Shown: in pieces, positions 60,915 through 64,000 of the stretch
Position numbering within the stretch: the first letter of the stretch is position 1
Layout: each line of letters begins with the position of its first letter
Assembly: GCA_937871285.1 (NCBI GenBank)
Contig: CALMQS010000038.1
Span: 124,001-188,000 of the forward strand
From: an uncultured Sphingobacteriales bacterium
Lineage (GTDB): Bacteria > Bacteroidota > Bacteroidia > Chitinophagales > Chitinophagaceae
DNA: 64,000 bases
Reading direction: 5' to 3'
Translations under genes and position numbers: made by a program
Notes under the pieces: model-generated
The model's database searches: none
What the model was told of the DNA's origin: nothing
What the model saw: only the letters and a program-made list of their open reading frames with translations

Positions 60915-62375
60915 TTAATCTTTCCACCGCCATTCGCCTGAGATCTGTAAAGCATCTTTAAGGTTGCTTTTCAATAATGCCTCTTTTAACTCTTCGTCTG
61001 TTAAACGTTTGGCCTTTAACGCAGGTGCGTCTGCCAGTCCATACAGCAACATGGCGCTGAAACGTATGGTATTTTTCATTTCCTGCTCATTCACGAGGTC
61101 AAAAACATCACAATCGGCATGATAGCAGTTCAGGGCCTCCCGGCTGAGGCTACCCGCTACACTGCCGGCAGGAATTCCCCGGAGCATAAAAGGTTGATGG
61201 TCGCTGTGCAGGCCGAAGCCTGACCGGAATGTATTGGAAAACGAAGTGTCAATGGTTTTTGCTATGCTGCCGATGGCCCGGAAAAGCGGTTCATCCTCGC
61301 TGGTAGTGGCTGAATATCCTTTGGGATTATTCGACATGTCGAGGTTGAGCATATATTTGATCTGTTCCGCGGCGCCTTCCTGCAGTACATTTTTTACATA
61401 CGCTTTTGAACCGAGCAGTCCCTGCTCTTCTCCCATAAACAAAACAAATTCTACTGTACGTTCGGGTTGCAGGTTCAATGCTTTAAAAGTACGGGCAATA
61501 TCTATTACCGAAAAGGCGCCAATACCATTGTCAATAGCGCCTGTAGCCAGGTCCCAGCTATCCAGGTGCCCGCCGATCACAATTTTTTCAGCGGGGTTTA
61601 CTTTACCCCTGATCGTGGCAATTATATTCCGGGCTTTTATTTTACCTGCAAAATTGGTCATTGCAATGCTGGCAGTGACAGGTGTTGCCTGCAGTTGCTT
61701 TTTTAATTGCATGCCATCTTCATTGCTTATGCAAATCGCCGGGATGCTGATTAGCTTACCGGTTACTGATGCGGTGCCCGTAAGTAAAATATTCCCCGGC
61801 GCGGAATTAAAGAAAATGATCCCTTTGGCCCCATAGCGGATAGCCAAAGCTGTTTTTTCCGACCGGTGCAAATTTCGTAACCCGCCTGCTGATCCCGGCA
61901 GTATACCCAGTGAAACCAAAACAATTTTATCTTTCGCTGCGCCGGGATGATTGAGGTAATCTTCCTCCAACCCATTACCCATATCGGCTATGCTGCCTGA
62001 AATAGCTGCTTCTACAGGAGAATGTGCCAGCGAAACTGCCTTGTAGTTTTTATTATTGATGATAACAGACAGCGTACCCCTGCTCCAGCTTTCCGCTTCA
62101 AAGGGAGCATATTGCACAGCTAATCCATACGATTTTAAAAGTTCGTAAGCATAGGTTTCGGCCCTGTTCCCCTGGGCAGAGCCGGTAAGCCGGTGCCCGA
62201 TATTTTGGGTAACCGTTTGCAGGTTAGTATAGGCGGTGGAATGTTGCAGCACTTCATCATTTATATCTTTGAAAACGGCAGTCCACTCCCCACGGGATTG
62301 CGCACCAATGCTATTGCTAAAAAAAAGAAAAATAACTGCTGAAGTAATAAAACGTATGGTATTCAATATAGTCAT
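60915..62375 (-). CDS. M28-family zinc aminopeptidase, secreted
   Basis: The 486-residue protein has a signal peptide (about 1-25, cleavage after SIGA) and a PA domain inserted in the M28 peptidase domain. Zinc ligands are visible: GGHLDSWDLATGAIDNGIG (His, then Asp), the EE pair in FMGEEQGLLGS, LNLDMSNN, and the final His in GLHSDHQPFM. It should cleave N-terminal residues from peptides in the periplasm or outside. It resembles plasma-glutamate-carboxypeptidase-like Bacteroidota enzymes. Convergent with the carbonic anhydrase gene across the repeat region. Confidence 0.9.
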   Translation of the reverse strand: MTILNTIRFITSAVIFLFFSNSIGAQSRGEWTAVFKDINDEVLQHSTAYTNLQTVTQNIGHRLTGSAQGNRAETYAYELLKSYGLAVQYAPFEAESWSRGTLSVIINNKNYKAVSLAHSPVEAAISGSIADMGNGLEEDYLNHPGAAKDKIVLVSLGILPGSAGGLRNLHRSEKTALAIRYGAKGIIFFNSAPGNILLTGTASVTGKLISIPAICISNEDGMQLKKQLQATPVTASIAMTNFAGKIKARNIIATIRGKVNPAEKIVIGGHLDSWDLATGAIDNGIGAFSVIDIARTFKALNLQPERTVEFVLFMGEEQGLLGSKAYVKNVLQEGAAEQIKYMLNLDMSNNPKGYSATTSEDEPLFRAIGSIAKTIDTSFSNTFRSGFGLHSDHQPFMLRGIPAGSVAGSLSREALNCYHADCDVFDLVNEQEMKNTIRFSAMLLYGLADAPALKAKRLTDEELKEALLKSNLKDALQISGEWRWKD

Positions 62376-62427
62376 TGTATTTTAAACGCGTATATGCTCA
62401 GAAACAGCCATTGTCAAATATGCGCAG

Positions 62428-63624
62428 TTAGTTTACTTTCGACACCGTACCGTTGAGCCGCATTAATATATAGATGCGCTTGTTTTCATAATAATCAGGC
62501 GTTGTACTATTCCTGCCCAGGTGGATAGGCTTAAAATCAAAACCGGTAAGTACCCGGTAGTTCGTATCGGAAAGGTTATCCTGTAAACGGCTATCCTGGT
62601 ATTGATCAAGTAAATGCGCAAACAGGTACATCACTTCATAACCACGGAATGCCATTTCCGAAGGGTAGGTGTAGGTAGCCTGTGCGTACTGCTGTGAAAA
62701 ATGGGCTACCCATGCATCTGTTTGTCCCGGATCAAAAAAGGCCGAAGAATAAATGACGGAAACAGTTTTCAACTCGGGAACGCCCAGTTCGCGAAATCCT
62801 TCCCAGGTAGGCATACCCACCAGCGTAATTTTATAAGTGGCGGACAGCGGGGAAACGGATGAGATGAGCATTTTACTGAAGCTTTCATCGAGGCTGCCGC
62901 AAATAATAACGTTTTCCCTTTCTTTATCTAATGCGGCTGCTATATTTTCGGTAGTAACCCCTGTATTCAATGTAACCTCGCGGATATTCAATACAGGGCC
63001 GGAAGAAGATGCGTTAAGTGATTTAAACACTCCCGTTACCCTGTCGTCGGCCGCATTCTTCCTGCGGAACATGATAATATTGTTAGTGCCGTGATTACGC
63101 AAAACATAATTATACAGCGCCTGTAAATGCGTATTTAGCCTGGAGTTTACGATAATCACATACGGGTTTCCGCTGATGCCGCCGTCATTGGGGTAGGTTG
63201 CGGAAACAAAAGGGATTTGTTTTTCCTTAGCCACAGTGGCAAGATCGAGGTATTCGCTGCCACTAACGGCGCCAATCAAAAGATCAACGCTATCCAGCAC
63301 GCCGCTGTCTGCAAGCTTATAAACAGAGGTTTTACTTTTGGTATCGTACACCTGAACCTGTAATTGCAAGCCTTCTTTATCTAATGAATCTAATGCGAAA
63401 GCCGTTCCCTGGTAAAAGTCCAGGCCCGTGCTCATATAGCGTGGAATGGTTTTCCCCAACCTGTAGTTACCTGCTGCATTAAAAGCCGAATCAAGATACA
63501 GCGGTGCGAAAACAGCAATGCGGGGCACTTTTATTACAGGATGCATTGTTGCGCTATCCTGGGCGGCCATACGGTTTGCCAGGCACAGTAAAATATTCAA
63601 AAAAATAAATCCGGCTTTAGTCAT
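62428..63624 (-). CDS. Periplasmic-binding-protein-like (Peripla_BP_6) receptor
   Basis: The 398-residue protein has a signal peptide (about 1-21, ending in ANRMAAQ). The rest looks like a type 1 periplasmic-binding fold: RIAVFAPLYLDSAF near 35-48 as first strand, SVDLLIGAVSGSEYLDLATVAKEKQIPFVSATYPND near 132-166 (in part), and the second lobe with NVIICGSLDESF and KITLVGMPTWEGF. Bacteroidota often have such proteins, with or without a LysM domain, outside ABC operons. No LysM domain or transporter partner is seen here. Ligand unknown. Confidence 0.78.
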   Translation of the reverse strand: MTKAGFIFLNILLCLANRMAAQDSATMHPVIKVPRIAVFAPLYLDSAFNAAGNYRLGKTIPRYMSTGLDFYQGTAFALDSLDKEGLQLQVQVYDTKSKTSVYKLADSGVLDSVDLLIGAVSGSEYLDLATVAKEKQIPFVSATYPNDGGISGNPYVIIVNSRLNTHLQALYNYVLRNHGTNNIIMFRRKNAADDRVTGVFKSLNASSSGPVLNIREVTLNTGVTTENIAAALDKERENVIICGSLDESFSKMLISSVSPLSATYKITLVGMPTWEGFRELGVPELKTVSVIYSSAFFDPGQTDAWVAHFSQQYAQATYTYPSEMAFRGYEVMYLFAHLLDQYQDSRLQDNLSDTNYRVLTGFDFKPIHLGRNSTTPDYYENKRIYILMRLNGTVSKVN

Positions 63625-63649
63625 GCGTATACCTTTACCATAAGACGTA

Positions 63650-64000
63650 TCATTCCCACTCTATAGTTGCAGGCGGTTTGCTGCTGATATCGTACACTAC
63701 CCGGTTGATGCCTCTTACATTATTTATAATTTCATTTGAGATATGTGCAAGAAATTCATAAGGCAGATGCGCCCAGTCTGCCGTCATACCATCTACAGAA
63801 GTAACCGCTCTTAATGCAACGGTATACTCATAGGTTCTTTCATCACCCATAACACCCACGCTTTTTACCGGAAGCAAAATAGCCCCCGCCTGCCATACCT
63901 TATCATACAAATCAAAAGATCGCAAAGCTTTAACATATAACGCGTCGGCTTCCTGCAGCAAACGTACTTTTTCCTGCGTTATATCTCCCAGTATGCGAAT
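63650..64000 (-). CDS. guaA: GMP synthase, C-terminal part (cut by the window edge)
   Basis: Amidates XMP to GMP with glutamine and ATP. Only the last 116 codons are in the window; the gene continues beyond position 64000. The visible part is the C-terminal dimerisation domain: [50 protein letters not shown] (in part) and the nearly invariant ending [11 protein letters not shown]. The frame is intact. Confidence 0.95.
   Translation of the reverse strand: MRILGDITQEKVRLLQEADALYVKALRSFDLYDKVWQAGAILLPVKSVGVMGDERTYEYTVALRAVTSVDGMTADWAHLPYEFLAHISNEIINNVRGINRVVYDISSKPPATIEWE

Overview
The window looks like a chromosomal segment of a Bacteroidota bacterium, probably of the Chitinophagaceae. The evidence is several promoters of the Bacteroidota type (TTG about 20 nt upstream of TAnnTTTG), few Shine-Dalgarno sequences, a NusG-like UpxY-type antiterminator heading a polysaccharide operon, and many lineage-typical small or hypothetical genes (DUF4834-like, long-form LspA, paired rhomboids, lipoproteins with a LFTSCKK-like lipobox). 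This placement is inference; there is no rRNA or other taxonomic marker in the window. I found no tRNA, rRNA, CRISPR array or intact insertion sequence.

Layout. 1-3.3 kb: gnd and a long helical hypothetical gene, both on the minus strand. 3.3-4.5 kb: a 600-nt gap with a possible small RNA unit, then a small membrane protein translationally coupled to an XRE regulator behind a palindrome-covered promoter. 4.5-11.1 kb, plus strand: rlmD, two rhomboids (the second lacks both catalytic residues), a membrane-anchored EEP phosphatase/nuclease, cysS and an AlkA-like glycosylase. 11.3-13.8 kb: rplK-rplA-rplJ-rplL with a good promoter and a good terminator, but without secE/nusG before it or rpoB/rpoC after it.

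14.0-51.4 kb, minus strand: a large exopolysaccharide locus. Transcription runs from an UpxY/RfaH-like antiterminator (51396) through UDP-GlcNAc 2-epimerase, Wza-like lipoprotein, Wzc-like tyrosine kinase, an ABC exporter (Wzm/Wzt-like), then acyltransferases, three FkbM methyltransferases, about eight glycosyltransferases, two sugar-nucleotide epimerases, a secreted heparinase-like protein, a Wzy-like polymerase, an asparagine-synthase-like amidotransferase and a carbamoyltransferase, to a CpsB-type tyrosine phosphatase (14006). Kinase and phosphatase therefore bracket the sugar genes. The locus holds relics of a glycosyltransferase and of a sugar N-acetyltransferase. It is interrupted by blocks of nested palindromic repeats, two of which carry a small GIY-YIG nuclease gene.

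52.0-64.0 kb: housekeeping and envelope genes: DUF4834-like protein, enoyl-CoA hydratase, a decayed FAD oxidoreductase, fumC, a lipoprotein, lspA, a SulP transporter with beta-carbonic anhydrase, an M28 peptidase, a periplasmic-binding-like lipid/amino-acid receptor protein and the 3' end of guaA.

The most interesting item is the GIY-YIG/nested-palindrome family (19026-20563, with gene-less copies at 48917-49331). It looks like a REP-type or MITE-type element with its own nuclease. Other points of interest are the pseudo-rhomboid, the isolated ribosomal operon with its 265-nt structured rplJ-rplL spacer, the exporter of hybrid type, and the possible small RNA at 3440-3620.
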